Shown here: in pieces, positions 15,209 through 22,398 of the stretch
How positions within the stretch are numbered: the first letter of the stretch is position 1
Layout: every line of letters begins with the position of its first letter
IMG/VR virus record: IMGVR_UViG_3300036818_000105
Coordinates: 1-64,000 of that record
Length of the DNA stretch: 64,000 nucleotides
DNA from: a virus
Reading direction: 5' to 3' (one strand)
The notes under the pieces: model-generated
Told to the model about the DNA's origin: nothing
Database searches by the model: none
What the model saw: the letters and a program-made list of their open reading frames with translations, nothing else
Position numbers and translations under genes: made by a program

Positions 15209-15873
15209 CGTGCCTTCGCCTCGGGGACGGCCTGCCCGCACGCGTGGCACCTGCCCGACCTGCGGTCGATCTCCCGCTCGACCTCGCGCCTGATCCACGA
15301 GCTGACTTCCATGCCCTCGGCGGCCGCGACCTGCTTTGCCGCGGCGGCGAGGGCGACCGGGAACCTGACCGACACGTGCTCGCTCAGCGGCCCGGGTGCC
15401 CGCGTCTCCGTCTCCGCGTGGCCGCGCAGCAGTTCCAGTACCTTCGCCCGGACGTCGTCGAGGGTGAACTCCTCCTCGGCCGCCATGCCGATGTCGGCCA
15501 GCGCCTGCGCGCCCTCGGAGTTGTCGGCGTCGCGGATCAGGGCGAGGAGCAGGTGCTCCGTCGCCACGTAGTTGCAGCCGAGCTGCAGGGACTCGCGGAG
15601 GGCAAGCTCAGCGACCTTCCTGAAGCGCGCGGTCCACGGGAGCCACCCCGCGGACGGCCTGCTGCCCGGACGGTGGCACCGCCAGACGGCCTCACCCGCC
15701 GCCTTGTCCGTGACCCCGAGCGCGCCCAGCGCCTGGAAGGCCACCCCGCCGCCCTCGCCGATCAGGCCGAGCAAGAGGTGATCAGTCCCAACGGCATCGT
15801 GGCCCAGGCCGGCCGCCTCCCCCTGGGCTAGCTCGACGGCGCGCTTGGCGCGGTCGGTGTATCGCTCGAACAT
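15205..15873 (-). CDS. Clp N-domain protein fused to an RHH-like segment
   Basis: 222 residues. Residues 1-145 are a double Clp_N repeat: MFERYTDRAKRAVELAQGEA and DHLLLGLIGEGGGVA, then RFRKVAELALRESLQLGCNY and TEHLLLALIRDADNSEGAQA. This is the substrate/adaptor domain of ClpC/ClpA but without any AAA+ module. Residues 165-205 (SEHVSVRFPVALAAAAKQVA then SSWIRREVEREIDR) read as a ribbon-helix-helix, and a C-x2-C end (CHACGQ) follows. Known stand-alone Clp-N proteins (ClpS-like or regulators) exist in actinomycetes. A role in redirecting the host Clp protease or as a DNA-binding regulator turned over by Clp are both possible. Confidence 0.72.
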   Translation of the reverse strand: MFERYTDRAKRAVELAQGEAAGLGHDAVGTDHLLLGLIGEGGGVAFQALGALGVTDKAAGEAVWRCHRPGSRPSAGWLPWTARFRKVAELALRESLQLGCNYVATEHLLLALIRDADNSEGAQALADIGMAAEEEFTLDDVRAKVLELLRGHAETETRAPGPLSEHVSVRFPVALAAAAKQVAAAEGMEVSSWIRREVEREIDRRSGRCHACGQAVPEAKAR

Positions 15874-15920
15874 GCTGTGATCCTCTCATCGGGTAATGCG
15901 TTACGGCAGGGCCGGGCGGG

Positions 15921-16532
15921 TCATCCGCGAGACACGGACGGCGCCAGCAGATCAAAGCGCCCGTGTTCGATCAGGTACTCCACGAGCCGGGCCTTGGCCT
16001 CGGGCGTCCGGTTATGAACGTCGTTGAACAGCGGCTGCTCGGCCTTGATGGCCGCCTTCTCGGCGGCGAGCGCGGCGGCGCGGCTCGGGTGCCGCTCCAC
16101 GGTCGACCTGATCGCGAAGTCCATCCATGACGACCCGTTGGCGTGCCCGTTCGTGCGGCTGCCCAGGTTGACGGCAATGCCGATGTACAGAAGCAGGTCC
16201 GCGGCGTCGTACCAGCGGTAGAGGGCGGTCTCGCGGCCTTCCGCGGGGACTTCCGCTTCTGCGGGCTCCCGCAAGGCCGGTTCCTGGGCCAGCATCCACT
16301 CGTGGGCGTCACTGTGCGGGGCGGACAACGGGACGTCCAGCCCGGCTTTACGCAAGGCGCAGCGCAGCTCGGGGAGGATGAGAAAGAGCATTGCTTCTGC
16401 GTACCAGGAGGCTTCGTGGTACGCGTCCGCATGTTTGGCGATCCGGCGTGCGGTCTGCTCGGTGAGGTCAAGCAGTGCGGCGGGGGTAAACGAACTTGCC
16501 TCGCCGCCCGCGGATTCTTCCACCGTGGTCAC
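15921..16532 (-). CDS. GIY-YIG nuclease-like protein
   Basis: 203 residues. The N-terminal half is helical (LTEQTARRIAKHADAYHEAS). Residues 105-180 carry the GIY-YIG layout used by actinomycete proteins: ALYRWYDAADLLLYIGIAVN, then R-x5-H (GSRTNGHANGSSW), then a helix and AALAAEKAAIKAEQPLFND with the conserved Glu and terminal N. The fold cuts DNA with one metal ion. It overlaps the initiator gene by 4 bases, so the two are likely co-transcribed, which suggests a role around replication or transfer. Confidence 0.7.
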   Translation of the reverse strand: MTTVEESAGGEASSFTPAALLDLTEQTARRIAKHADAYHEASWYAEAMLFLILPELRCALRKAGLDVPLSAPHSDAHEWMLAQEPALREPAEAEVPAEGRETALYRWYDAADLLLYIGIAVNLGSRTNGHANGSSWMDFAIRSTVERHPSRAAALAAEKAAIKAEQPLFNDVHNRTPEAKARLVEYLIEHGRFDLLAPSVSRG

Positions 16533-17341
16533 GATGCCTCCAAATGCTCGCGCGCGTAGCTACCTGTAGTGGTGCTCTCTGCGTCACCGGTTCGGAAGTG
16601 TTGAGCATCATCAGCCACCGGTTCGTTAAATCGTGAACTCGTGGTTTTCGAGTTTGCGATTTGCGGCAAGCGGAGCGCGCCAGGCTTTTGATCTTGGGGA
16701 CCGGTTTTGACGTTGGGGGACGCTGAGGGGACGGGGTCGCCAGATTCGGCGACCTTTGATACCAAAAGTGGCGACCTTTGAGGCTCAGTGCTCGCCACTT
16801 CCGGCAAGCTATACGGATCTCCGTCCGTCTCTGTCGTGACGTGATAGCTCGCCACTTCCGGCGACCTTTCCTCGTCCTCGTAGTCCCCGGCCAGATCGTC
16901 AAAGGTAGCCACTTCCGGCGACCTTTGAGGCTTGGGGCGCGGCGGCAGGTGCGGGACCGTGAACCGCAGGGCGTGCCCCTTGGCGGCGTACACCAGGCGG
17001 CCGCGCTTGTCCCTGACCGGATACCCGTCCCGGCCGGTGATCGGCAACCGCATGTCGTAGCCCTCTTCGGCGAGGTCGGCCAGCGTCCGGGAGATCGCGC
17101 GGGCGCTCATGTTGCACCGCTCGACCAGGCCGTCCGTCCAGTCGCCGCGCCGGAACTCGCCTTCGATCGGCAGCGCCGCCCACGGGCTCGGCTTCGGCCA
17201 GTCCTCGGCTGGTGGAAGGGGGTCCTTCTCACGCCCGGGATCGCGGGCCTCGTCGGCGATCTCTTCCGCGACAAAGCGCATTAGCGGGGACCACTCGGAG
17301 GGCGCGCCGTCGCGGATCATGCGCCGCAGCTTGTAACCCAC
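16529..17341 (-). CDS. Replication-initiator-like winged-helix protein
   Basis: 270 residues, GTG start. Residues 10-125 look like a winged-helix domain of the phage replisome-organiser/helix-turn-helix type: FVAEEIADEARDPGREKD, then GEFRRGDWTDGLVERCNMSA and RAISRTLADLAEEGYDMRLP and a wing with GHALRFTVPHLPP. The C-terminal half is low in complexity with repeats RSPEVA at 19-residue steps, which come from DNA repeats in the gene. This is the plan of lambda O, where the origin iterons lie inside the initiator gene. No primase or helicase motif is present. Identification as Rep is inference from layout. Confidence 0.55.
   Translation of the reverse strand: MGYKLRRMIRDGAPSEWSPLMRFVAEEIADEARDPGREKDPLPPAEDWPKPSPWAALPIEGEFRRGDWTDGLVERCNMSARAISRTLADLAEEGYDMRLPITGRDGYPVRDKRGRLVYAAKGHALRFTVPHLPPRPKPQRSPEVATFDDLAGDYEDEERSPEVASYHVTTETDGDPYSLPEVASTEPQRSPLLVSKVAESGDPVPSASPNVKTGPQDQKPGALRLPQIANSKTTSSRFNEPVADDAQHFRTGDAESTTTGSYAREHLEAS
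16739..16929. repeat. Iteron-like repeats inside the initiator gene (candidate origin)
   Basis: GCCACTTCCGG occurs at 16794, 16851 and 16908, spaced by exactly 57 bases. GGCGACCTTTGA occurs at 16749, 16770 and 16918 with one variant at 16859. A degenerate copy (GCCAGATTCGG) lies at 16739 and an inverted one (ACCAAAAGTGGC) at 16761. Together they form a repeat block of about 190 bases in coding sequence. The regular 57-base step keeps frame, so selection on protein cannot be excluded. Confidence 0.6.
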
Positions 17342-17416
17342 GGGCGCTCTCGGAGGGGATTAGCGGGCAGGGGGACACTGTCGATCTCCTGAAAGGACTC
17401 GGATCGGCAAGGCCCC

Positions 17417-17442
17417 CCGGAGCGCCCGCTATTGCGCTCCGG
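17417..17442. other. Hairpin in the 178-base gap between initiator and Nudix genes
   Basis: CCGGAGCGC (17417-17425) and GCGCTCCGG (17434-17442) with an 8-base loop. It lies between the stop of the Nudix gene and the start of the initiator gene on the minus strand, so it can end the Nudix/GntR-side transcript. The rest of 17342-17519 shows no gene. Confidence 0.5.
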
Positions 17443-17519
17443 AGGTTCTCTCATGCAACTATCGCGGGGAGTCTACCCCTGTTTCGCCAGTTCGTCCCCG
17501 GCTCGCCCGGTGCGCGCGC

Positions 17520-17930
17520 TCAGCGTGCGGCGAGTGCGGCGTTCAGATGCTCTTGCACCGGCTCGAAGAAACCGAACGGCACGTACTCGCCGAGCTCGCC
17601 GATCGGCACCCACTCCACCGCGTCGTGCTCCTCGGGGTCCCCGATGCGCGCAGTCCCGGCGATCACGTCGCACGCCACGTAGGCCATGTGCCGTTTCGTG
17701 GCCGGGTGCACACGCTCGCCGAGAAACCGGCGCGCTTCCACGGTCAGCCCGGTCTCCTCCAGCGCTTCCCTCACTGCGGCCTGCTCGGCGCTCTCGCCCG
17801 CCTCGACGGCGCCGCCAGGCAGCGCCCACAGGACGGTCCCTTCCTGCTCGCGCCGCCGGGCCAGCAGCAGCCGCCCGTCCTGCACGATGACCGCCGACGC
17901 GACGGGGGGCTTGCCGTTGCCGTCAGACAT
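17520..17930 (-). CDS. Nudix hydrolase, 136 aa
   Basis: Complete Nudix box at about residues 38-61: GGAVEAGESAEQAAVREALE then ETGL, matching G-x5-E-x7-REUxEExGU. The fold hydrolyses nucleoside-diphosphate-linked substrates using Mg2+; the real substrate is unknown. It follows a second Nudix protein with an 8-base overlap. In the Streptomyces element pSAM2, the entry-exclusion protein Pif carries a Nudix motif, and pif lies among the transfer genes, as here next to a GntR gene and traB. Confidence 0.88.
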   Translation of the reverse strand: MSDGNGKPPVASAVIVQDGRLLLARRREQEGTVLWALPGGAVEAGESAEQAAVREALEETGLTVEARRFLGERVHPATKRHMAYVACDVIAGTARIGDPEEHDAVEWVPIGELGEYVPFGFFEPVQEHLNAALAAR

Positions 17931-18594
17931 GCTGTTCCTCCAGTGCTTCCAGGACCGGCGGGAAAACTGATCCCCGCGGTATCCAGCCGGTTATCTCCGC
18001 CGCGGGCACCCACAGGACACCCTCGTTCTCCGCCTCGTCGCGGTTGACCGCCTCGCCTGCCTCGTAGGCGCAGGCGAAGTAGTGGCAGTGCACTCCCGTC
18101 ACGGGATGTACCCGGCTTCCGAGGTGCCGCGTCACTGCGCAGGCAACGCCGGTCTCGTTCAGGGTCTCCCGCACGGCGGTCGCCGCGGCGTCGTCGCCGG
18201 GCTTCACGGTCCCGGCGGGGAAGCCGGTCCTGATGCCGGACCCGTCATCGCGCCTGCGCACCAGGAGCACGTCCGGCCCGCGCGTCACGACGGCCATGGC
18301 GACGCGGAAGAACTGCGGCGCGGTCGGCCCCTCGGGACTGGCCAGCTCGGCGAACCGGGCGCGCTCATGGGATGCGGCCGCGGCGTAGGCGTCGTCGAGC
18401 TTCCGCTGGACCGCGGCGCGCGGCACAGTGCCGGGCTTCTCCGCCCAGCCTGCCACGGTCCTGACGGAGACCGCCAGCTTCACGGCGAACGCCTCCGTTG
18501 TCAGGCGCAGGGCAGTGCGCAGCGCGGTGGCGTCCCGTCCGGTCCACGCGCGCCCCGCCACCGTTAACCGCCCCAAATTGCATCGGAACCGCAT
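17923..18594 (-). CDS. HTH-Nudix fusion protein (Pif-type candidate)
   Basis: 223 residues. Residues 15-80 are an HTH-like region (WTGRDATALRTALRLTTEAF, then AVSVRTVAGWAEKPG), the arrangement found in many Streptomyces HTH-Nudix proteins. Residues 95-215 are a Nudix domain: GFPAGTVKPGDDAAATAVRE then TLNETGV. The box has N where the canonical first catalytic Glu of REUxEE stands (RETLNETG), so activity may be altered. The start at 18594 could be later, at the GTG before AGRAWTG. Together with 17520 it makes a tandem Nudix pair beside a KorSA-like GntR gene. Confidence 0.8.
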   Translation of the reverse strand: MRFRCNLGRLTVAGRAWTGRDATALRTALRLTTEAFAVKLAVSVRTVAGWAEKPGTVPRAAVQRKLDDAYAAAASHERARFAELASPEGPTAPQFFRVAMAVVTRGPDVLLVRRRDDGSGIRTGFPAGTVKPGDDAAATAVRETLNETGVACAVTRHLGSRVHPVTGVHCHYFACAYEAGEAVNRDEAENEGVLWVPAAEITGWIPRGSVFPPVLEALEEQHV

Positions 18595-18629
18595 GGCGCC
18601 CGCCCGGCTCCGGAGGTTGACTGGACGCC

Positions 18630-18797
18630 GTGAGCCCTCAGGAGATGCAGCGGATCAGTGAGGCACTCGCGGGTGCACTCAGGCGCCTGGACGAACTGGA
18701 GCGCCATCTCGGCGTCAGCCACTCTCCCGCTCCTTCCCGAACGCATGCCGCTCCAGAGCGCCCAGCCGGTCGAGCACCTCTGCTAGCTGCTCGGTAA
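18630..18797 (+). CDS. Possible 55-aa protein opposite the GntR tail
   Basis: GTG at 18630 follows CGGAGG by 13 bases. The N-terminal half is a clean amphipathic helix (QEMQRISEALAGALRRLDEL); the rest overlaps the GntR gene in antisense by 83 bases. Could be real or only a shadow of the GntR tail; low support. Confidence 0.3.
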   Translation: MSPQEMQRISEALAGALRRLDELERHLGVSHSPAPSRTHAAPERPAGRAPLLAAR

Positions 18798-19068
18798 GCC
18801 TCTGGTACTCGGGTGTCGCGTCAGCGTCTCCTGGCATCTTCAGCACGAACGTTCCCCTCGTGCTGCCCCTGCTGACCACGCCCTCGTCGGCGAGTATGTC
18901 CAGCGCGTCCCGCAGTGTCCCGACCGCGACCCCGTACTGCTCGGCGAGCTCACGCTGTGACGGCAGCCGGGTCCCGACCTTGATCCGGCCGTCTTTCACC
19001 TGCCTACGCAGGTCTTCGGCTATCTGCTCGTAGGCGGCGCGGGGGTCGTTCACGTCGGGAACCGGCAC
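18715..19068 (-). CDS. GntR-family regulator, KorSA-like
   Basis: 117 residues. The winged helix fills residues 8-77: DPRAAYEQIAEDLRRQVKDG, RIKVGTRLPSQRELAEQYGV, GTLRDALDILADEGVVSRGS and RGTFVL. The C-terminus is a short coiled coil (TEQLAEVLDRLGALERHAFG), with no ligand domain. In pSAM2, the GntR protein KorSA represses transfer and replication activation through pra. Here it diverges from the transfer operon across a 133-base region, the expected place for such a kor gene. Confidence 0.82.
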   Translation of the reverse strand: MPVPDVNDPRAAYEQIAEDLRRQVKDGRIKVGTRLPSQRELAEQYGVAVGTLRDALDILADEGVVSRGSTRGTFVLKMPGDADATPEYQRLTEQLAEVLDRLGALERHAFGKERESG

Positions 19069-19201
19069 GTGTACAGGGTAGGTGCACGGCCTGGTCTAGG
19101 CCAGCCTGCCTCACCTGCATTTTCCGGATGAGCTTGACTGATTCAGATGTGTCAGTTTAAGCTAGATCAAGGTAGACATCACTAGACTAGGGAGAGCGCC
19201 G
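19069..19201. promoter_or_regulatory. Divergent control region, GntR and transfer operon
   Basis: Contains TTGACT at 19134-19139 and TTAAGC 17 bases further as a possible plus-strand promoter. ACTGA (19137) and TCAGT (19152) form an inverted repeat in its spacer, and GGCCT...AGGCC lies near 19088-19102. These are candidates for the GntR operator. Confidence 0.45.
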
Positions 19202-19483
19202 TTGAGCGACAAGACCACTGCGGAAGCGCCGGGCCGGCAGGCCGGGCTCTCTGTCGCGGAGGCCGCGGCCGCGATCGGGCTGTCCAAGATCACCGTGCTC
19301 CGCCGCATGCGGAGCGGCGCGTGGCCGGGCGGCAGGTGCGGTGCGAAATGGCTCGTATCCCAGCCGTTCGTTGACGCGCTCGTCATCGCGCTGACCACCA
19401 GCGCGCAGGTAAACGTCGAGGTCTTCGCCGCCGAGTGGATGACACGCAGCGAAAGCGGCGCGCCAGCCGGGGCGGTGGCCTAG
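19202..19483 (+). CDS. HTH protein, excisionase/MerR-like fold, 93 aa
   Basis: TTG start with GGGAGAG upstream. SVAEAAAAIGLSKITVLRRM then RSGAWPGGRCGAKWLVSQPF is a MerR/excisionase-type helix-turn-helix plus wing that reads a protein-DNA recognition loop. First gene of the transfer operon after the GntR regulator. It might be an activator or an Xis-like factor; the RDF at 4980 argues against a need for Xis for a serine integrase. Confidence 0.75.
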   Translation: MSDKTTAEAPGRQAGLSVAEAAAAIGLSKITVLRRMRSGAWPGGRCGAKWLVSQPFVDALVIALTTSAQVNVEVFAAEWMTRSESGAPAGAVA

Positions 19484-19502
19484 GTGAAAGTTCCCCGGTC
19501 GC

Positions 19503-19694
19503 GTGCGACACCCCCGGCCCCGCTATGCCGAGGGCGTCCGCAACGCAACTCTTCCCGAGTGGCTGAGCGACGAGATCACCCGCCGTGCCGAGGCTGACGC
19601 GGCCGAGACCGACCGGCTAGCCCGCAGGGCCGCTTACGACAAGTGGGCCAAGGACTACGCCGCCTACATGATCGAGGGCCGGCCCGATGCGTGA
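19503..19694 (+). CDS. Small hypothetical protein, 63 aa
   Basis: GTG start. Helical and charged (SDEITRRAEADAAETDRLAR, then YDKWAKDYAAYMIEGRP). No family recognised; second gene of the transfer operon. Confidence 0.55.
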   Translation: MRHPRPRYAEGVRNATLPEWLSDEITRRAEADAAETDRLARRAAYDKWAKDYAAYMIEGRPDA

Positions 19695-19782
19695 GCAGGC
19701 TCTTGAGCAGACCGAGGTGTGCCAGGACTGCGGGAGGCCCTACCTGGTCGCCAGCGGTCATACCTGCCGTCCCCGGACCTGA
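19687..19782 (+). CDS. Mini zinc-knuckle protein, 31 aa
   Basis: ATG 19687 overlaps the previous stop by 8 bases. The product has C-x2-C and a CH-type end: EVCQDCGRPYLVASGHTCRP, a compact metal site. Too short for most gene finders but well placed. Confidence 0.5.
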   Translation: MREQALEQTEVCQDCGRPYLVASGHTCRPRT

Positions 19783-19796
19783 CCCCGAAACGAAAC

Positions 19797-19830
19797 GGGC
19801 CGCCACCGGTATCTGACACCGGAGCGGCCC
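19797..19830 (+). terminator. Hairpin, attenuator or terminator
   Basis: GGGCCGC (19797-19803) pairs with GCGGCCC (19824-19830), with an inner CCGGT/ACCGG pairing. It sits in the 87-base gap between the 31-aa gene and the next operon gene, so it can separate the regulator pair from the long transfer operon. Confidence 0.5.
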
Positions 19831-19869
19831 TCGCACCCCAGCCGACTCAACCGGAACAGGAGCGCTTGA

Positions 19870-20211
19870 GTGAGCACTCTAACCCACCGCCCTCCCCAGG
19901 GCACCCGGCCCGCTAGCGACAGGGAGGCGGAAGCCATGGCGTTCGCCTCCGCCGGCAACACCCCGGAGAGCCTCCGCGCCCACGCCGGCGACTCCCTGGT
20001 GACCGGGGCCCTCGCTGAGCACTGCCAGCTGACGCCGGACCAGGCGCGCGGCTGGCTGCTCGGCATCGCGGAGGCTGTCGAGTCCCTGCCCGCCGCCTGG
20101 GTGACCCCGGGCTACTGCCAGGGCTGCCACCAGAACCACCCCGGCCCGTGCGGCTGCTGGTGCCACCAGCCCGCCGCAGCGGTGCCCGTGCAGGAGGCGC
20201 GCCATGGCTGA
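19870..20211 (+). CDS. Hypothetical protein with Cys-rich tail, 113 aa
   Basis: GTG start lying within CTTGAGTGAGCACTC, similar to the palindromes behind traB. The C-terminus GYCQGCHQNHPGPCGCWCHQ is a dense Cys/His cluster likely to bind zinc. The centre is helical (DSLVTGALAEHCQLTPDQAR). Unknown function. Confidence 0.65.
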   Translation: MSTLTHRPPQGTRPASDREAEAMAFASAGNTPESLRAHAGDSLVTGALAEHCQLTPDQARGWLLGIAEAVESLPAAWVTPGYCQGCHQNHPGPCGCWCHQPAAAVPVQEARHG

Positions 20212-20305
20212 CGCCCCCCGCTCCGTGATCGAGCTTGACACCCGGTTCCCCACTCTCGTGCTCCCCGACGAGCCCGAGGCGGATGAAGACGGGGAGGCGG
20301 CGTGA
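20204..20305 (+). CDS. Small acidic protein, 33 aa
   Basis: ATG 20204 to TGA 20303-20305, overlapping both neighbours by 8 and 4 bases. Begins MADAPRSVIELDTRFPTLVL and ends in an acidic stretch. Placement supports it; function unknown. Confidence 0.5.
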   Translation: MADAPRSVIELDTRFPTLVLPDEPEADEDGEAA

Positions 20306-20643
20306 ACTCCGCAGCAACCCTCAGCGACGCGCCCGGTACCACGGCGCCCGTCATCCGCGACGTCTGGCTGGCCGCCCTGAAGCTCTACGGCACCGGCCGC
20401 ACCGCCGAAGCCCAGCGTGACATGGCCGATGACCCGGCATGGGTGGCGGGCCTCGCCTACATCGACGGCGTCCCCCCGGACGAGGAGCGGGCGCAGGACC
20501 TCGCGGTCGCGGGCGCCATCGGCCAGCTTGAGGCCGCCGGCCTCACCCCCGAGCAGGCGTACTTCCTCGCCAGCCTGGACAGGGACCTCGGCCCGTACGA
20601 GGACAACGCCGATTTCTCCCGCGTGCCCGAGGTGACCTCGTGA
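20302..20643 (+). CDS. Helical hypothetical protein, 113 aa
   Basis: GTG start in a GTGA overlap. Two helical blocks (AALKLYGTGRTAEAQRDMAD and AGAIGQLEAAGLTPEQAYFL). Unknown. Confidence 0.65.
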   Translation: MNSAATLSDAPGTTAPVIRDVWLAALKLYGTGRTAEAQRDMADDPAWVAGLAYIDGVPPDEERAQDLAVAGAIGQLEAAGLTPEQAYFLASLDRDLGPYEDNADFSRVPEVTS

Positions 20644-20849
20644 GCGCCCGCCAGAGGATCCAGGTACCGCCCGAGAACGGTCCCTTCGCCTCCCTCGGCG
20701 CCGAGCTGGGCATGCTCGACGCCTGCCTTGACAGCGTCGACGCCCTGGCCGAGGCCGACACCGGACCGAAGCACGCCCGTAAGGACGTCCTCGCAGCCGG
20801 GCAGGCCGCCGTCAACGTCGTCAACGGCCGCAGGGGGCGGACCTCGTGA
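20640..20849 (+). CDS. Helical hypothetical protein, 69 aa
   Basis: GTG start, GTGA overlap on both sides. Helices SLGAELGMLDACLDSVDALA and ARKDVLAAGQAAVNVVNGRR. Unknown; part of the transfer operon. Confidence 0.6.
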   Translation: MSARQRIQVPPENGPFASLGAELGMLDACLDSVDALAEADTGPKHARKDVLAAGQAAVNVVNGRRGRTS

Positions 20850-21058
20850 AGTACTTCACCGGGCTGCTCGCCGCCTGCGCTGGCACCTCCGCCGTCATCG
20901 TCGGCCTCGCCGTCGGGACCCCCTCGAACGTGCCCGCGGCCCCTGTCCCGTCCGTCTTCTGCCCGGCAGGCCAGCACGTGACCGGTATCGCCGCCGGGTC
21001 CCCGGAGTGCGCGGGCCCGGCGCGGGTGCCGCAGGTCGCAAAGGGGATGCTGCCGTGA
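20846..21058 (+). CDS. Small secreted or membrane-anchored protein, 70 aa
   Basis: An N-terminal hydrophobic segment (YFTGLLAACAGTSAVIVGLA) is followed by a short extracytoplasmic tail with two Cys (VFCPAGQHVTG and SPECAGP) that could form a disulfide. Likely a small envelope protein of the transfer module. Confidence 0.6.
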   Translation: MKYFTGLLAACAGTSAVIVGLAVGTPSNVPAAPVPSVFCPAGQHVTGIAAGSPECAGPARVPQVAKGMLP

Positions 21059-21324
21059 TCCCCGTGAAGATCCCCGAGATCCCGCTCCCCGAGCCCGCGT
21101 TCATGATCACGGTCAAGCGCGGGAGCGACAGGAACCGCCGGGCAGCGGTGAGCGCCCTCCGGTTCCTGCTGTGGGTGGTCCCGTCCGGTGCCGTCGACTA
21201 CGTCCTGGCGACCGCGGACGGGGGCCGTCACTCGCCCTGGCTGACCCTGGCCGCCACCTTCGCCCTCCTCGTGACCGCCGTGCTCGTCGTGAACGTGCGC
21301 GACGGCGGGAAGGACAAGTCATGA
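21055..21324 (+). CDS. Small two-helix membrane protein, 89 aa
   Basis: GTG 21055 overlaps the previous stop. Hydrophobic segments at about residues 36-52 (ALRFLLWVVPSGAVDYVLAT region) and 62-82 (LTLAATFALLVTAVLVVNV). Small membrane proteins of this type (Spd) aid plasmid spreading in Streptomyces; homology not shown. Confidence 0.6.
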   Translation: MIPVKIPEIPLPEPAFMITVKRGSDRNRRAAVSALRFLLWVVPSGAVDYVLATADGGRHSPWLTLAATFALLVTAVLVVNVRDGGKDKS

Positions 21325-21578
21325 CCGCCGCCCTCGCCGCCCGCGGCTGGCGCGCCCAGGCGGCCTGCCAGGGCGCCGACCCTGACCTGTTCTTCCCCGT
21401 CGCCCCGCCGAACACCGGTGCCGGGCAGCGGCAGGTAGCGCAGGCGCGCGAGGTGTGCCGGTCCTGCGCGGTCACCGCCGACTGCCTCCGCTTCGCCCTG
21501 GCCACCCGCCAGGCGCACGGCGTCTGGGCGGGGACGACCGAAGGGCAGCGGGCCGCGGCGCGAAGGACCCTGTCATGA
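21321..21578 (+). CDS. WhiB-family protein 1, 85 aa
   Basis: The four iron-sulfur Cys are present: Cys in QAACQGADPDLFF, then AREVCRSCAVTADCLRFAL with C-x2-C-x5-C, followed by HGVWAGTTEGQR, the G[VI]WGG-type turn. WhiB proteins bind a 4Fe-4S cluster and act with the housekeeping sigma factor to control transcription. Phage and plasmid WhiB proteins such as TM4 WhiB can block host septation and superinfection. The basic C-terminus is short. Confidence 0.88.
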   Translation: MTAALAARGWRAQAACQGADPDLFFPVAPPNTGAGQRQVAQAREVCRSCAVTADCLRFALATRQAHGVWAGTTEGQRAAARRTLS

Positions 21579-22003
21579 CCGTCCGCGCCGCCGAGGTCCT
21601 GGCCTGGCACCCGGAGATCCCCGGATGGGACCTGGGTGCCCCGCCGTCCTGGCAGGACGCCGCCCTCTGCGCGCAGACAGACCCAGAGGCCTTCTTCCCG
21701 GAGAAGGGCGGCTCGGTCCGGTCGCCAAAGAGGGTCTGCGCGTCCTGCCCGGTCACGGCCGAGTGCCTTGAGTTCGCGCTTGAGAACCGCATGCCGTTCG
21801 GTATCTGGGGCGGCACGACCGAGCGGCAGCGCCGCGTGATCCTCGCCGCTCGCGAGCGCGAGGCCGGCGCCGTCCGCTGCGATTCGCGCCGGCATGTCCT
21901 CGCCGGGGGCAACGTGCTCCCGGACGGGAAGTGCGCGGCCTGCAGTGCCGCGGCCGCCAGGAGCGCCGAGGGGCGCCGCATTGCGAAGGGGCTGGCGGCG
22001 TAA
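21575..22003 (+). CDS. WhiB-family protein 2, 142 aa
   Basis: Second WhiB in tandem, overlapping the first by 4 bases. Cys ligands in AALCAQTDPEAFFPEKGG and PKRVCASCPVTAECLEFALE, then FGIWGGTTERQRR. It has an extra C-terminal 55 residues with KCAACSAA, a further Cys set not usual for the family. Two WhiB proteins from one operon suggest partner exchange or successive roles. Confidence 0.88.
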   Translation: MTVRAAEVLAWHPEIPGWDLGAPPSWQDAALCAQTDPEAFFPEKGGSVRSPKRVCASCPVTAECLEFALENRMPFGIWGGTTERQRRVILAAREREAGAVRCDSRRHVLAGGNVLPDGKCAACSAAAARSAEGRRIAKGLAA

Positions 22004-22398
22004 TGGCAGACGAGCACGAGCTGGCGATCCTGGCGCAGCGCGGGGAACTCATCCGGGAGGCGCTCAGCAGGCCCCCGGGCCCGGTGCGCCCTGAGCCCGG
22101 CTACTACGTGTCGTACTTCTCGCGGGCCGAGGCCCTTGAGGAGCTACGCGAGATCGAGGACGAGGCCGCGCAGATCCGCCGGCGGCAGCGCCGCCGGGCA
22201 CCCGCGGCCCCCGGGCGCCGCAGCACCGGGGCGAGGCAGGCTGCCGCGCCCGTCCAGAACCGGAGGAATCCCTTGCAGTTCATCAGGCACGTCTTCGGCG
22301 CGGCGGTCATCGTCTCGGTAGTCCGGGGCGTATCGAAAAGCGACAAGAAGCCCGAGCCGCAGCCTGTCCCCTTCCGGCAGTACGGGGGGCGGCGGTGA
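22003..22398 (+). CDS. Membrane-anchored hypothetical protein, 131 aa (paralog A)
   Basis: Start ATG shares one base with the previous TAA. An N-terminal helical region (AILAQRGELIREALSRPPGP; AEALEELREIEDEAAQIRRR), a basic linker ending PVQNRRNPLQF, and a hydrophobic stretch (FIRHVFGAAVIVSVVRGV). The same plan and the PVxNRRxxL signature recur in 22846-23385, so the two are old paralogs. Confidence 0.65.
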   Translation: MADEHELAILAQRGELIREALSRPPGPVRPEPGYYVSYFSRAEALEELREIEDEAAQIRRRQRRRAPAAPGRRSTGARQAAAPVQNRRNPLQFIRHVFGAAVIVSVVRGVSKSDKKPEPQPVPFRQYGGRR

